A stretch of DNA of 64,000 nt from Lachnospira sp. Its GTDB lineage: Bacteria > Bacillota > Clostridia > Lachnospirales > Lachnospiraceae. The stretch's first letter is position 1, and the number at the start of each line of letters is the position of its first letter. The stretch lies in contig JAGATQ010000020.1 of NCBI GenBank assembly GCA_017621205.1, positions 62,001 to 126,000 on the forward strand. Direction: 5' to 3'. Positions 9,005 through 17,337 of the stretch are shown here, one piece after another. The translations under genes and the position numbers were made by a program. Below the pieces are notes generated by a model that had not been told where the DNA came from, did not search any database, and saw only the letters and a list, made by a program, of their open reading frames with translations.

Positions 9005-11887
9005 CTAATCTTCTCCAAGCTTTAATGCCTGTGATATCTTCAATCTGGAAACCAGACGCATCAACACAAGGATACATATAAGCACCATAACAAGTACGAC
9101 ACTTCCAAGCTTCGCTATATCCATGAAATTAAGCACCATTTTCATTGGAATAATCTGTGCTCCCGGAAGATAAGTAATCTCCATCACTGGTACAAACAGC
9201 AGAGAAGTCACAATACCAATCAGGGCCCCCGCCACAATGGACAGCAGTGTACTAAAGAAATGCTCATTGATAAGCATCTTTTTAAGTTCTCCCTTAGATA
9301 AGCCCATGGCACGGTAAATACCAAAGAGCAGCTCCCGTTCCCTTATTGACAAGGTCCAGTAAATCAAAAAGCCTGCCGCACAGAGAACAATCACCACCAG
9401 AAAGCTAATCGTTAAGATACCATTCGTCACTTGTAGCATTGGGTCATTTTTCTTAATTAGAATCTCATTTTCTGCATCCTTAAATTCCTTTAGATGCATC
9501 CATGTCTGTCCCTTTATAAACTGATAAACCGGCTCTGTATCATGGTTCTTCGCTTTGATGTAAACATTATATTCCTGTACACCAAGCTCACCCATAATGA
9601 AATCAAAGTTACCTATAACATAATACTTCGGCGTAGAGCGAACCTTCCCCTTATCGTCCATAGTAACCTCTTCGTTAGCACGGGTTGGAAAATAATCCAC
9701 AATCCCCACAATCTTCATATTATAGCAGTTAAGAAATTCCTTGCAATCCAATTCATCAGCAAACTCCAAGTAAACATTCTGACCAACCTCAAGATTATAT
9801 TCCTCTGCCGCCGCCTTTGACACCAGAACACCATAGTAATTCTCAGCCAGCAGGTTTAAATAATGATACCAATGCTTCTTCATTAAATCATTACGAAAAT
9901 AACATGCTTCCCCAAAACTCTTCGACTCAATTCCCATATAAGAAAAATTCTGTGTCACTGGTGGTATCTCATTTGACGAAAATGTAACATTATCACAGTG
10001 AAACACACGGGTCACTACGTCGACCTGCTCCCTAATGGTATCATATTTCTCATAATCTGCCTCTTTATATACAATCTCGGAGTTTTCCCCTCCTTGGTCT
10101 TTTTGCCTCTTAACACTATAATAATTACTTTCAAACTGCTCCTTCAGTACAATATCCGTCCCATTCGTAAAGCGGATTCCCTCCTCCATATTCTGGTTTA
10201 CTGTACTAGCCGCAGCGGCATTGAAAATACCCAGTGCAATCGTCATCACCAGAAACAGGGAAATCATCTCCTGCTTTTCGCTGGTTCTTATAATCTGTAG
10301 AAAGGATGCGTACATCTCAGGCTTCCAAAAACGCTTGCCAATGGAAAAAATAACCCAGACCAGTACTGGAACGAGACGGATAAACAAAAATCCCATACCA
10401 AGAATAAAGAATGCCGAGCTTAACAACAGCATATAATCAACATCTCCGCCCGATGCAATTTTAAGGGACAATGTGTCTTTTTGCTGTAAAAAATTATAAT
10501 ATATATAGGCAGTGATTCCCAATAAAATAACGTCCAGAAAGCACCGTCTCCAAAACGGTTTCTTTTTCTTTTTATGCTCCTGCTTGTACTCTACAATCGT
10601 AAGCTTAGAGGTTGTAATTACTGGCAATACCATCATCGCAATGGAAAATATCATTGCAATAAGAAGATATAATACCACATCAAAGGAAAATTGAATCGAC
10701 ATATTGCTCCTGCTGACAAACTGTAAAAAGGAATTGGCGGAGCCTATCATCTTACTTAAAAATATGGCAAGCGGAATCCCAAGCAACGCCGCAATTCCCG
10801 ATATAATTGAAGACTGCATGATATACATCATCAGAATCTGTCTCCTGCTGGCACCACGGCTTTTCAGCATTGCAACCTCATTTTCTTCCATCGATAACAT
10901 CTGCTTACTTACCATATAGATAAATAACGCAAGAAGAATAAACAATGGCACCTGCAAAATCAGCATAACCATATGTACATTACTGCGGTTTTTCTTATAT
11001 TCCTTAATCGGTCCGGCAAATCCGGTATTCAACTGAATATCACTGTCACCCTTAAAAAATCCATTTAATCTGCTCTCCTCAGACTGTATACGCTTATAAT
11101 TATAATCCGTGATATCTTTGGGGTCTATTGCTGTATGAAATGTAACCTCAATATATTTTCCAGACGTAAACATTACATGCTCAAGACAGTATTGGAAAAA
11201 AGCATCCGATACAAACAGCTCCATCGTATAAAGTTCCGTATCCTCCATCCAATAAGGGTCATCCTCCTTCTCCCTGAAGACACCTTCAACCCTGAGTGTC
11301 AAAGCATTACCCTTATCATCCTGCACCTCCTCCAGCGTAATTTCCTGCCCAACCATCAAACCTCTCTCCATCATGGTATGTTCATTTATCACACAGGGAA
11401 TTGCCTGCTTCATGTCCGTCTCCTCCGAACAAAAGCTGCCAGACACAAGCTCTGCATGCTCTTTAAGCTCACTGAGATAAGAAACCATAAACTTATCTGA
11501 CTGTGAAAAATTTCCCATCGTCATATTCTTAATCTTACATGCAGGGAAAGCATAAAACCGGTTGCTGGCAATCATCGGCAAATCAAAATCCTTGGCAAGC
11601 TGTGCACATACCTTATCCGGATCCTTGTAATCCCCCTTATAAAACTGATTCCGGAATAATCCACTTTCCTTATCCTTGACAAGTCTGCCTTGAAGACGAA
11701 TCTCGCCAACATCTCTGGTCTTCCCAGGCTCTGCATCATCAAGATACTGTTGCAGGGTCCGGTTTAATGCTGCGTGGTAATACAGTGGATTGCTCATAGC
11801 AATTCCCAATAACAATATGTTACCAAGCAGAAGACATATCGTCATCCATTTTTTATGTAACATTTTCTCTGTTATAAATTTCCTCAT
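9005..11887 (-). CDS. FtsX/MacB-type ABC transporter permease, double length
   Basis: 960 residues. The N-terminal helix (~15-34) is followed by an extracytoplasmic region (~35-300). A first FtsX core follows, with helices near 305-330, 355-380 and 400-425; its conserved loop reads MEENEVAMLKSRGASRRQI. Two more helices (~450, ~490) lead to a second extracytoplasmic domain (~560-800) and a C-terminal FtsX core with RERELLFGIYRAMGLSKGEL and three helices. Two FtsX cores in one chain mean the protein can supply both halves of the transporter, matching the two non-identical ATPases. Start ATG follows GTAGGAGG. Substrate unknown; peptide, lipid or drug export is plausible. Confidence 0.88.
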   Translation of the reverse strand: MRKFITEKMLHKKWMTICLLLGNILLLGIAMSNPLYYHAALNRTLQQYLDDAEPGKTRDVGEIRLQGRLVKDKESGLFRNQFYKGDYKDPDKVCAQLAKDFDLPMIASNRFYAFPACKIKNMTMGNFSQSDKFMVSYLSELKEHAELVSGSFCSEETDMKQAIPCVINEHTMMERGLMVGQEITLEEVQDDKGNALTLRVEGVFREKEDDPYWMEDTELYTMELFVSDAFFQYCLEHVMFTSGKYIEVTFHTAIDPKDITDYNYKRIQSEESRLNGFFKGDSDIQLNTGFAGPIKEYKKNRSNVHMVMLILQVPLFILLALFIYMVSKQMLSMEENEVAMLKSRGASRRQILMMYIMQSSIISGIAALLGIPLAIFLSKMIGSANSFLQFVSRSNMSIQFSFDVVLYLLIAMIFSIAMMVLPVITTSKLTIVEYKQEHKKKKKPFWRRCFLDVILLGITAYIYYNFLQQKDTLSLKIASGGDVDYMLLLSSAFFILGMGFLFIRLVPVLVWVIFSIGKRFWKPEMYASFLQIIRTSEKQEMISLFLVMTIALGIFNAAAASTVNQNMEEGIRFTNGTDIVLKEQFESNYYSVKRQKDQGGENSEIVYKEADYEKYDTIREQVDVVTRVFHCDNVTFSSNEIPPVTQNFSYMGIESKSFGEACYFRNDLMKKHWYHYLNLLAENYYGVLVSKAAAEEYNLEVGQNVYLEFADELDCKEFLNCYNMKIVGIVDYFPTRANEEVTMDDKGKVRSTPKYYVIGNFDFIMGELGVQEYNVYIKAKNHDTEPVYQFIKGQTWMHLKEFKDAENEILIKKNDPMLQVTNGILTISFLVVIVLCAAGFLIYWTLSIRERELLFGIYRAMGLSKGELKKMLINEHFFSTLLSIVAGALIGIVTSLLFVPVMEITYLPGAQIIPMKMVLNFMDIAKLGSVVLVMVLICILVLMRLVSRLKISQALKLGED

Positions 11888-11898
11888 TCCTCTACCTC

Positions 11899-14136
11899 CT
11901 ACTCAACATCCGGCCACTCCAGATAACCAACGGTATCTCCCTCAGACATTCCTTCAATAATCCAGCTTGCATTATAACCCCCTCCAGTTATCACATTGGT
12001 TTTGATATAATCGTCTTCCCCAATCTTTTTATTGACAAAACAGTTGTGATACCCATCATACAGGCTTGTCCTAAACTCAACAGCATCATCTGGAAGAGAT
12101 AAAACATTCTTTAATTGAATAATGTTACAAGTCGCCCCCTTTACCAAAAGCTTGTAATCCAGCTTTTGGTCGGTTTTAATATAAGCACAGCACTCATTCT
12201 TCTGCACTTCCTCACGCAATAGAAGGTCATTTGTGCCACCCCGGTACACATCACTGCCATCATATATAACCGTCCCGGAAACCTTACTATCATCCTTCAT
12301 CATCGTTAATGTTACCCTCTGGTTCACATGCAACTGCCCCCAGACATGTACCCTGCATAAATAATAATCGTCGCCAGCAATTTTACAGAGAAAATCCGCT
12401 GGGGAAATGCTCTGTCCTTTCGTAAACACACTGGTGTCTACCACTGTACCAGATGCGGGTGCCTTTACTATTCCGGAACTTTTCTCCTGCAAATCAGAAA
12501 GCTCCTTCTGACATCCTCTGATTCCCTGATTCAGAGTCTGCACCGTCAAAAGATACTGTGTCTTTAGTATCTCCAAATCATAGTTAACCTGACTCCGCTC
12601 ATAGGAATTATCCGCCTTTATAAGTTGCTTTTTATACTCCTTCACCTGCTTATCGTACGAAAGCCTCTCCCTTTGAAGCTGTCTCCTATTTTCGGCAATC
12701 TCATTTTGCAGGCTGACAAGCTCGCTTTTCTTGACATCATGCCGCACATACGCAACCGCCTGCCCCTTCTTTACCTTGTCACCAGTAGAAACCAGTAGCT
12801 TTTCAAATACACCGGATTCGTAGGTATCCACCACCTGATACTCAAAATATGGTTCAAAACCATCGTCATCCTCAGAAAGGTCCATGTTAGGAGCATAAGC
12901 AATATCTCCCCGTTCTACCTTAGCCTCCGTCACTTTAGGAAGCGGTCCTTCCCCTGTTCCCTCATACTGTTTCACATCCAGTGTTTCGTTGGCAGTCATT
13001 CCCTCATAGGAGATATAGGATACTTCATCACCCTCAGAAAGTCCAGTTACAATCTCCGTATAGCGACTAGATATTACTCCGGTTTCAACATAAACCTTCT
13101 CCCCCTTCACATAGACAAACTTCTGTTGTCCCTCTGATTTAACAGCATCATTGGGAACAACAAGAGCATGCTCCTTCACATTTATCTTATAGACAATTTT
13201 ACCCATATCCCCTATCTCCATGCTCTTAATCCCATCAAAGATATAGCATGTCTGCAAGCTGGTCTCCATAGAAACTCCGGCACGTTTTTGTCGTTCGTTA
13301 TATGTATACTCCTCCAGATTATACTTCTTATCCTGATAGTAAAATACAATATCCTCTGCCACTATCTTACTGCTTTCATCATCCATTGCATATTGCACAT
13401 CGCTGTCATAATTTAAAACCTTGCAATCGGTATTATAAATCACCACGGCTGGCTGCTTTGCCGTAATAGAGGAACCGACTGTAATACCCCTTAAAAATTC
13501 CCCTACAATCCCATCGCAGGGAGATTTAAGTACATTTTGCTCGAGCTGTTTCTTAAGCTCCAAAAGCTGCTCCCTTTGTACCTTGACTTTTGCCTCGTGC
13601 ATTCTGTTTTCATAAGCAATGTTATGGTCAATCTCTGTTATCTCTGCCTGACATAGCTTTATAAGCCTGCTCTGCTCCTTCGCATCCGCCTCCCCGGAAG
13701 CGTCCCTACCCGCTTCTGATTTCAGATAGGATAACTGTGCTGTTCTTTTCTGCCGTTCCAACTGATAAACCTTCAACTGTGATGCATGGTTCTGGTCTAT
13801 CTCACTAATTTCCTCCTGCAAACTCTCATATCTGGTCTTCAATTCCTCAGAAGCTGTCGTGAGAAGTACATCACCCTTTTTGACCCTGTCGCCAACTATT
13901 TTATGTAATTCCTTGACAACCCCATCTGTCTTTGCAATGACACATTCCCTAACACCGTTTACCCATGCATCCTCTACTTTAACATCATAAATATCATGGT
14001 ACTCTGCCACACAGGTTTTTTTCGAAGATTCCCTTTCGGAAATCAATTCTGGCACTGTTAATGAACTGCTCTGGCAACCACCTGACAACAGTACGATTAA
14101 CAACAAACTAAGACCTATACTGACTTTTCTTTTCAT
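11899..14136 (-). CDS. Tandem-duplicated HlyD/MacA-like efflux adaptor lipoprotein
   Basis: 745 residues, roughly twice an ordinary adaptor. A lipoprotein signal (lipobox LLSGGC, Cys ~21) anchors it outside. Unit 1 (~45-385) has a biotinyl-lipoyl half motif (TDGVVKELHKIVGDRVKKG), a coiled-coil hairpin, the second half motif (SPCDGIVGEFL) and a barrel/membrane-proximal part ending VTGLSEGDEV. Unit 2 (~405-745) repeats the plan: DTYESGVFEKLLVSTGDKVK, coiled coil, APASGTVVDTSVF, then IEGMSEGDTV. Such adaptors link FtsX-type permeases to the cell surface. It lies 12 bp upstream of the permease gene. Two fused units may replace a multimeric adaptor ring (inference). Confidence 0.85.
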   Translation of the reverse strand: MKRKVSIGLSLLLIVLLSGGCQSSSLTVPELISERESSKKTCVAEYHDIYDVKVEDAWVNGVRECVIAKTDGVVKELHKIVGDRVKKGDVLLTTASEELKTRYESLQEEISEIDQNHASQLKVYQLERQKRTAQLSYLKSEAGRDASGEADAKEQSRLIKLCQAEITEIDHNIAYENRMHEAKVKVQREQLLELKKQLEQNVLKSPCDGIVGEFLRGITVGSSITAKQPAVVIYNTDCKVLNYDSDVQYAMDDESSKIVAEDIVFYYQDKKYNLEEYTYNERQKRAGVSMETSLQTCYIFDGIKSMEIGDMGKIVYKINVKEHALVVPNDAVKSEGQQKFVYVKGEKVYVETGVISSRYTEIVTGLSEGDEVSYISYEGMTANETLDVKQYEGTGEGPLPKVTEAKVERGDIAYAPNMDLSEDDDGFEPYFEYQVVDTYESGVFEKLLVSTGDKVKKGQAVAYVRHDVKKSELVSLQNEIAENRRQLQRERLSYDKQVKEYKKQLIKADNSYERSQVNYDLEILKTQYLLTVQTLNQGIRGCQKELSDLQEKSSGIVKAPASGTVVDTSVFTKGQSISPADFLCKIAGDDYYLCRVHVWGQLHVNQRVTLTMMKDDSKVSGTVIYDGSDVYRGGTNDLLLREEVQKNECCAYIKTDQKLDYKLLVKGATCNIIQLKNVLSLPDDAVEFRTSLYDGYHNCFVNKKIGEDDYIKTNVITGGGYNASWIIEGMSEGDTVGYLEWPDVE

Positions 14137-14149
14137 GTGCTTCTCCCTC

Positions 14150-15253
14150 CTATTTCAGTATTACCTTTTGTCCCTCGGACACACCACTCTTAATCACGGT
14201 GTAGGTATCATTGCTTAGCCCCATCGTAATTTCCTGAATACTTCTAACATTATCCTCATTTAACAAATAGACATATTGCTTTCCATCAATCGAAACAATT
14301 GCATCGTTTTCAACATATAGCACATTTCTTTGTGTCGTTACCGGGGCTTTTACCCAGCCGACAGTTTGTTCTTCAATCCGCGAACCCGCCTCTAACAAAT
14401 CAAAGGTCAGGCGATGCATGTCCTTATCAGAATTCTCCATTTTCTCATCTTTGGTTATCTTCATCTTATAAGTCTGTCCGTTGACATCTACATCAACAAC
14501 ATCCCCCTCCTTATAGTTGCTATAGTTCTCCGTATCTGCCCGGAAGTGATAATTGCCACTGCTCATCCTCACAAATTCAGTATCCATATTAGATACAACT
14601 GGTGGGGCATCCTCCCCCTGTGATTTCTCCACCTCGACAGGATCAAACAGAAACGTAATTACCCCATCCATTGGTGCATAAATCTGTCGTTTCTTCTTCT
14701 CGCTTATTGCCTCATTATACCTCGTTTGGGCAAGACGAAGCGTCGCCGCACAACTAATCTTGTTATCCGTAATTCCTCTCACCTGCTCCTCTATCTCTGC
14801 TTTGCTCATATTATTCAATTCGCCTATTCGTCTGGCATCCGCAATCTGGGTATCATAATTAGAATATTCCAGCCTCGCAAGCTCATACTCCTGCTTTGCA
14901 GCGTTCAATTCCTCTTCAATTCCCTCCATGGAAAGCTCTGCCAGCAAATCTCCTTTTTTTACCTTGTCTCCTACATCGACATATGTCATACCATATTCTA
15001 TTCCGGAGACCCCAAACTTCATGGATTCTTCTTTGTCACAATATGCCTTACACATAATGGTAGTGTCAAAGGTCACATCACCACGCATGACATCCGCTAA
15101 CTGGTAAGACCGTTCCTTATCGACCTTATTCTGCTCCCTTATCAAATCCGGTCTTATCTCCTCTTCTGTTCCAACCACACCACAGCCGCCGAGCAGCAAA
15201 ACCAATCCCAAAAGTATGCCGGCAGAAACAAGCTTATTTATCCTGTCTTTCAT
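14150..15253 (-). CDS. HlyD/MacA-like efflux adaptor lipoprotein
   Basis: 367 residues from the ATG at 15253, which has GGAGGATG upstream and opens directly into a lipoprotein signal (lipobox LLLGGC); upstream in-frame starts would bury it. It shows the adaptor plan: lipoyl half motif YVDVGDKVKKGDLLAELS, short coiled coil, second half motif IYAPMDGVITFLF, barrel region DGQTYKMKITKDEK-like, and the C-terminal SGVSEGQKVILK. First gene of the efflux operon, 13 bp before the tandem adaptor, so the system encodes three adaptor units in total. Likely works at the outer face of the membrane with the 960-residue permease. Confidence 0.88.
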   Translation of the reverse strand: MKDRINKLVSAGILLGLVLLLGGCGVVGTEEEIRPDLIREQNKVDKERSYQLADVMRGDVTFDTTIMCKAYCDKEESMKFGVSGIEYGMTYVDVGDKVKKGDLLAELSMEGIEEELNAAKQEYELARLEYSNYDTQIADARRIGELNNMSKAEIEEQVRGITDNKISCAATLRLAQTRYNEAISEKKKRQIYAPMDGVITFLFDPVEVEKSQGEDAPPVVSNMDTEFVRMSSGNYHFRADTENYSNYKEGDVVDVDVNGQTYKMKITKDEKMENSDKDMHRLTFDLLEAGSRIEEQTVGWVKAPVTTQRNVLYVENDAIVSIDGKQYVYLLNEDNVRSIQEITMGLSNDTYTVIKSGVSEGQKVILK

Positions 15254-15282
15254 AGCACATCCTCCATTCTTTACTGGATTTT

Positions 15283-15299
15283 TAGTGTACTGTATCATT
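15283..15299. repeat. Solo end of the palindromic element found at 61976-62069
   Basis: TAGTGTACTGTATCATT here matches the end of the 94-bp palindrome at 61976-62069 (reverse complement of its right arm), with partial similarity continuing for about ten more bases (ATTT and CTG). The partner arm is missing, so this is a decayed copy or a shared site. It lies in the untranslated leader of the efflux operon, about 30 bp before the first ATG. Confidence 0.5.
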
Positions 15300-15348
15300 G
15301 ATTTCTGAATAAATATCATACACAGATACCGTATTCCATCCTTTTTAC

Positions 15349-15377
15349 ATCATAAAGCACCATAACAGGGAATCCAA
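15349..15377 (-). promoter_or_regulatory. Sigma-A-type promoter of the efflux operon
   Basis: Read on the minus strand, TTGGAT (15372-15377) and TATGAT (15349-15354) are separated by exactly 17 bases. Transcription would start near 15342, about 90 bases before the adaptor ATG at 15253. Found by eye; not tested. Confidence 0.6.
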
Positions 15378-15386
15378 TATCTAAAA

Positions 15387-15414
15387 TCTTACGATTTCTT
15401 ACATTATTCTTACA
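15387..15414 (-). promoter_or_regulatory. Candidate response-regulator operator: three in-phase TCTTAC repeats
   Basis: On the plus strand TCTTACG starts at 15387, TCTTACA at 15397 and TCTTACA at 15408. The 10 and 11 base spacing puts all three on one face of the helix. They end 10 bases upstream of the -35 box of the efflux promoter, a usual activator position. OmpR/VanR-type regulators bind such direct repeats, and the operon encodes one. The pairing of regulator and site is inference. Confidence 0.55.
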
Positions 15415-15425
15415 ATTTGCAGGAC

Positions 15426-15460
15426 AAAAATAACTGCCAGATTCCAAAAATCTGGCAGTT
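15426..15460 (-). terminator. Intrinsic terminator (minus strand)
   Basis: A perfect 12-bp stem, AACTGCCAGATT (15432-15443) with AATCTGGCAGTT (15449-15460) around a five-base loop, is followed on the minus strand by TATTTTTG. It ends transcription coming from the pseudogene at 15610-15956 just before the efflux promoter. Confidence 0.8.
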
Positions 15461-15609
15461 ACACAATACTATAGCTAATAAAGTTATTTTTAAACAATAA
15501 CTTCTCTAATTATTTTTTGTACTTCCTCCGACTGTATCTTTAAAATTGATGAATCTCCTAACATTATCAATTAGAATATCTACATTATCCTATTGTTATT
15601 AACACGTAT

Positions 15610-15956
15610 TTACTCAATCACCCAGTCCCAAATCTTCCCATCACCAGTGGGAGGCTATATTAACCATAGAATAATGACTCAATAAATCATCTTTTTCTGA
15701 TGAAAATGGGTCATCATAGGTTAAGGTTTCATCATAAAGATACATAATATAATTGTTATCATCAAAAGTATTTTTAAATAATACAATCATTACTTACAGA
15801 TACAGATTTCACTTTACTTTTCTTCAGAAAATCCATCAGTTTTTTCTTATCATAGCTTACTTTAACACTTACATACTTGCCATAATTAAGTAAGGTAGCA
15901 AGCACAATTTTTTTACCCCTGCACAATGCAGAAAAAAGAGGTTGTATTTTCTCCAA
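15610..15956 (-). pseudogene. Frameshifted small gene, unknown function
   Basis: An open frame of 60 codons (15956 down to 15774, TTG start possible) reads into KKSKVKSVSVSNDCII and then stops. In another frame, coding-like sequence continues as NTFDDNNYIMYLYDETL and later DLLSHYSMVNIASHW, stopping at 15641. After one more shift DGKIWDWVIE ends at a stop at 15610-15612. Together they make a ~115-residue protein with two frame changes. The family is not recognised. The 5' side abuts the palindromic repeat at 15987-16135, which may have cut the gene. The 15.3-16.16 kb gap therefore holds promoter, operator, terminator, this pseudogene and the repeat. Confidence 0.55.
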
Positions 15957-15986
15957 GCATAGCCTATAATAGCTATATGTGAGTAA

Positions 15987-16135
15987 TAGGCAATTGCGAA
16001 GCCAATAGCCACCAAGTGGATAGTCATAATATTATATAAATTTACGCCTTTGTACTTTTCACAGCAAAGACAACGAAGTAAATTTATATAATATTATGAC
16101 TATCATGTTAGCTTCTATCAGTTTCGCATTACCTA
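15987..16135. repeat. Long palindromic repeat, copy A of the TAGGTAATTGCGAAA family
   Basis: Outer ends TAGGCAATTGCGAAG and GTTTCGCATTACCTA flank a perfect 26-bp inner inverted repeat (16019-16044 with 16079-16104). Its loop reads CGCCTTTGTACT, then variable bases, then AGACAACGAAG. The loop is conserved in copies B (54843-54990) and C (63848-63990), whereas the stem sequence differs. It stops 30 bp before the lytic transglycosylase ATG and so forms its leader or promoter region. Confidence 0.8.
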
Positions 16136-16165
16136 TTGTGAACAACTACGAAAGGAGGGATACAT

Positions 16166-17158
16166 ATGCCGGATATTACCATTACCGGTGCGAATGGTAC
16201 AAGCTTTTCTACCATTACAATTGAATCCCAATCAACAGCGAACAACAGTGACCAGTCGGTTCACTTTGATACCATATTAGATAACAGCAAGCAGACCATC
16301 AACAATGTAAAGAATAACAACAAGGTAAGCATGCGTACCCTGAACGAGATATTTGACCGTGCTGCCAGCACCTACGGAATTGATGTTGACCTTCTCAAGG
16401 CAGTTGCCAGACAGGAGAGTAATTTTACTGCGAATGCAACCTCCTCCTCCGGTGCCATGGGTATTATGCAGTTGATGCCCGGTACTGCTAAGTCACTGGG
16501 AGTACATAATGCCTATGACCCCGAAGAGAATATTATGGGCGGAGCGAAGCTGCTTGCCAGCCACCTAAAGAAGTATAATGGCAATGTGTCCCTTGCACTT
16601 GCTGCCTACAACGCGGGAAGTGGTGCAGTGGACAAGTACAATGGCATCCCTCCCTATGGTGAGACACAAAATTATGTTAAGAAGATATTACAATATTATG
16701 ATTCCGGAACAGAGGCTCCCGATATCCCTGCCATGGTTGACAAGAATAATGTAACAAGACCTGCCATGAGCAAGGAGGACTATGAACGTGCCTTACGGGA
16801 TGCGAAGCTTGACAAGGAGCTAAAGGATATTCCAACAAGAGATATCTATGTTACAAGCAATGAGGAGACACAGACGATAACAAGCAACGAGACGGATTAC
16901 CTCGTCACAGATAGCACTGGAAAGGAAGTCTCAAAGAGTAACTCTTCTGATTACTCCTACGATGATTTTCTGGATTTTGCCAAGTCTTATATGAGCGTTG
17001 CTGCTGGTAATAGCGGAACAAGTATTGCTACAGGCAATAATCAAAGCATCAACAGCAGCTATCTGTTAAACAGCACACTTGGCACAAGCGGAATCGGCCT
17101 CAACACCGGTATTCTAAATTTATTGCAGGCTGCCCTTGCCAAACAGAAGGACAGTTGA
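16166..17158 (+). CDS. Lytic transglycosylase, SLT domain
   Basis: 330 residues. The SLT lysozyme-like domain lies at ~62-175: catalytic Glu in ARQESNFT, then SSSGAMGIMQLMPGTA, LAAYNAGSGAVDKYNG and the closing ETQNYVKKIL. It cleaves the MurNAc-GlcNAc bond of peptidoglycan to give anhydro-MurNAc ends. There is no classical signal peptide; the Ser/Thr/Asn-rich N-terminus and C-terminus resemble SLT proteins of flagellar or sporulation machines in Clostridia, exported by another route or attached to them. Start has AAAGGAGGG. Followed by a hairpin terminator and another wall hydrolase gene. Confidence 0.88.
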   Translation: MPDITITGANGTSFSTITIESQSTANNSDQSVHFDTILDNSKQTINNVKNNNKVSMRTLNEIFDRAASTYGIDVDLLKAVARQESNFTANATSSSGAMGIMQLMPGTAKSLGVHNAYDPEENIMGGAKLLASHLKKYNGNVSLALAAYNAGSGAVDKYNGIPPYGETQNYVKKILQYYDSGTEAPDIPAMVDKNNVTRPAMSKEDYERALRDAKLDKELKDIPTRDIYVTSNEETQTITSNETDYLVTDSTGKEVSKSNSSDYSYDDFLDFAKSYMSVAAGNSGTSIATGNNQSINSSYLLNSTLGTSGIGLNTGILNLLQAALAKQKDS

Positions 17159-17247
17159 TAGAACGATTTTCCTAATGACGGGACACTGATTTATCAGTAT
17201 CAAAAGTTATTCATTCCATTTATTTCTCACATAGAATCAACATTTTC

Positions 17248-17280
17248 CGACTATACTGGAGACAGTATAGTCGTTTAATT
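17248..17280 (+). terminator. Hairpin terminator after the lytic transglycosylase gene
   Basis: CGACTATACTG (17248-17258), loop GAGA, CAGTATAGTCG (17263-17273), followed by TTTAATT. The stem is perfect and the T-tract modest, so some read-through to the next gene is possible. Confidence 0.65.
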
Positions 17281-17337
17281 ATCGAGTATTATATCGAACC
17301 CATGATACAATAAACTTTCAGATAAGGAGGAATCATA

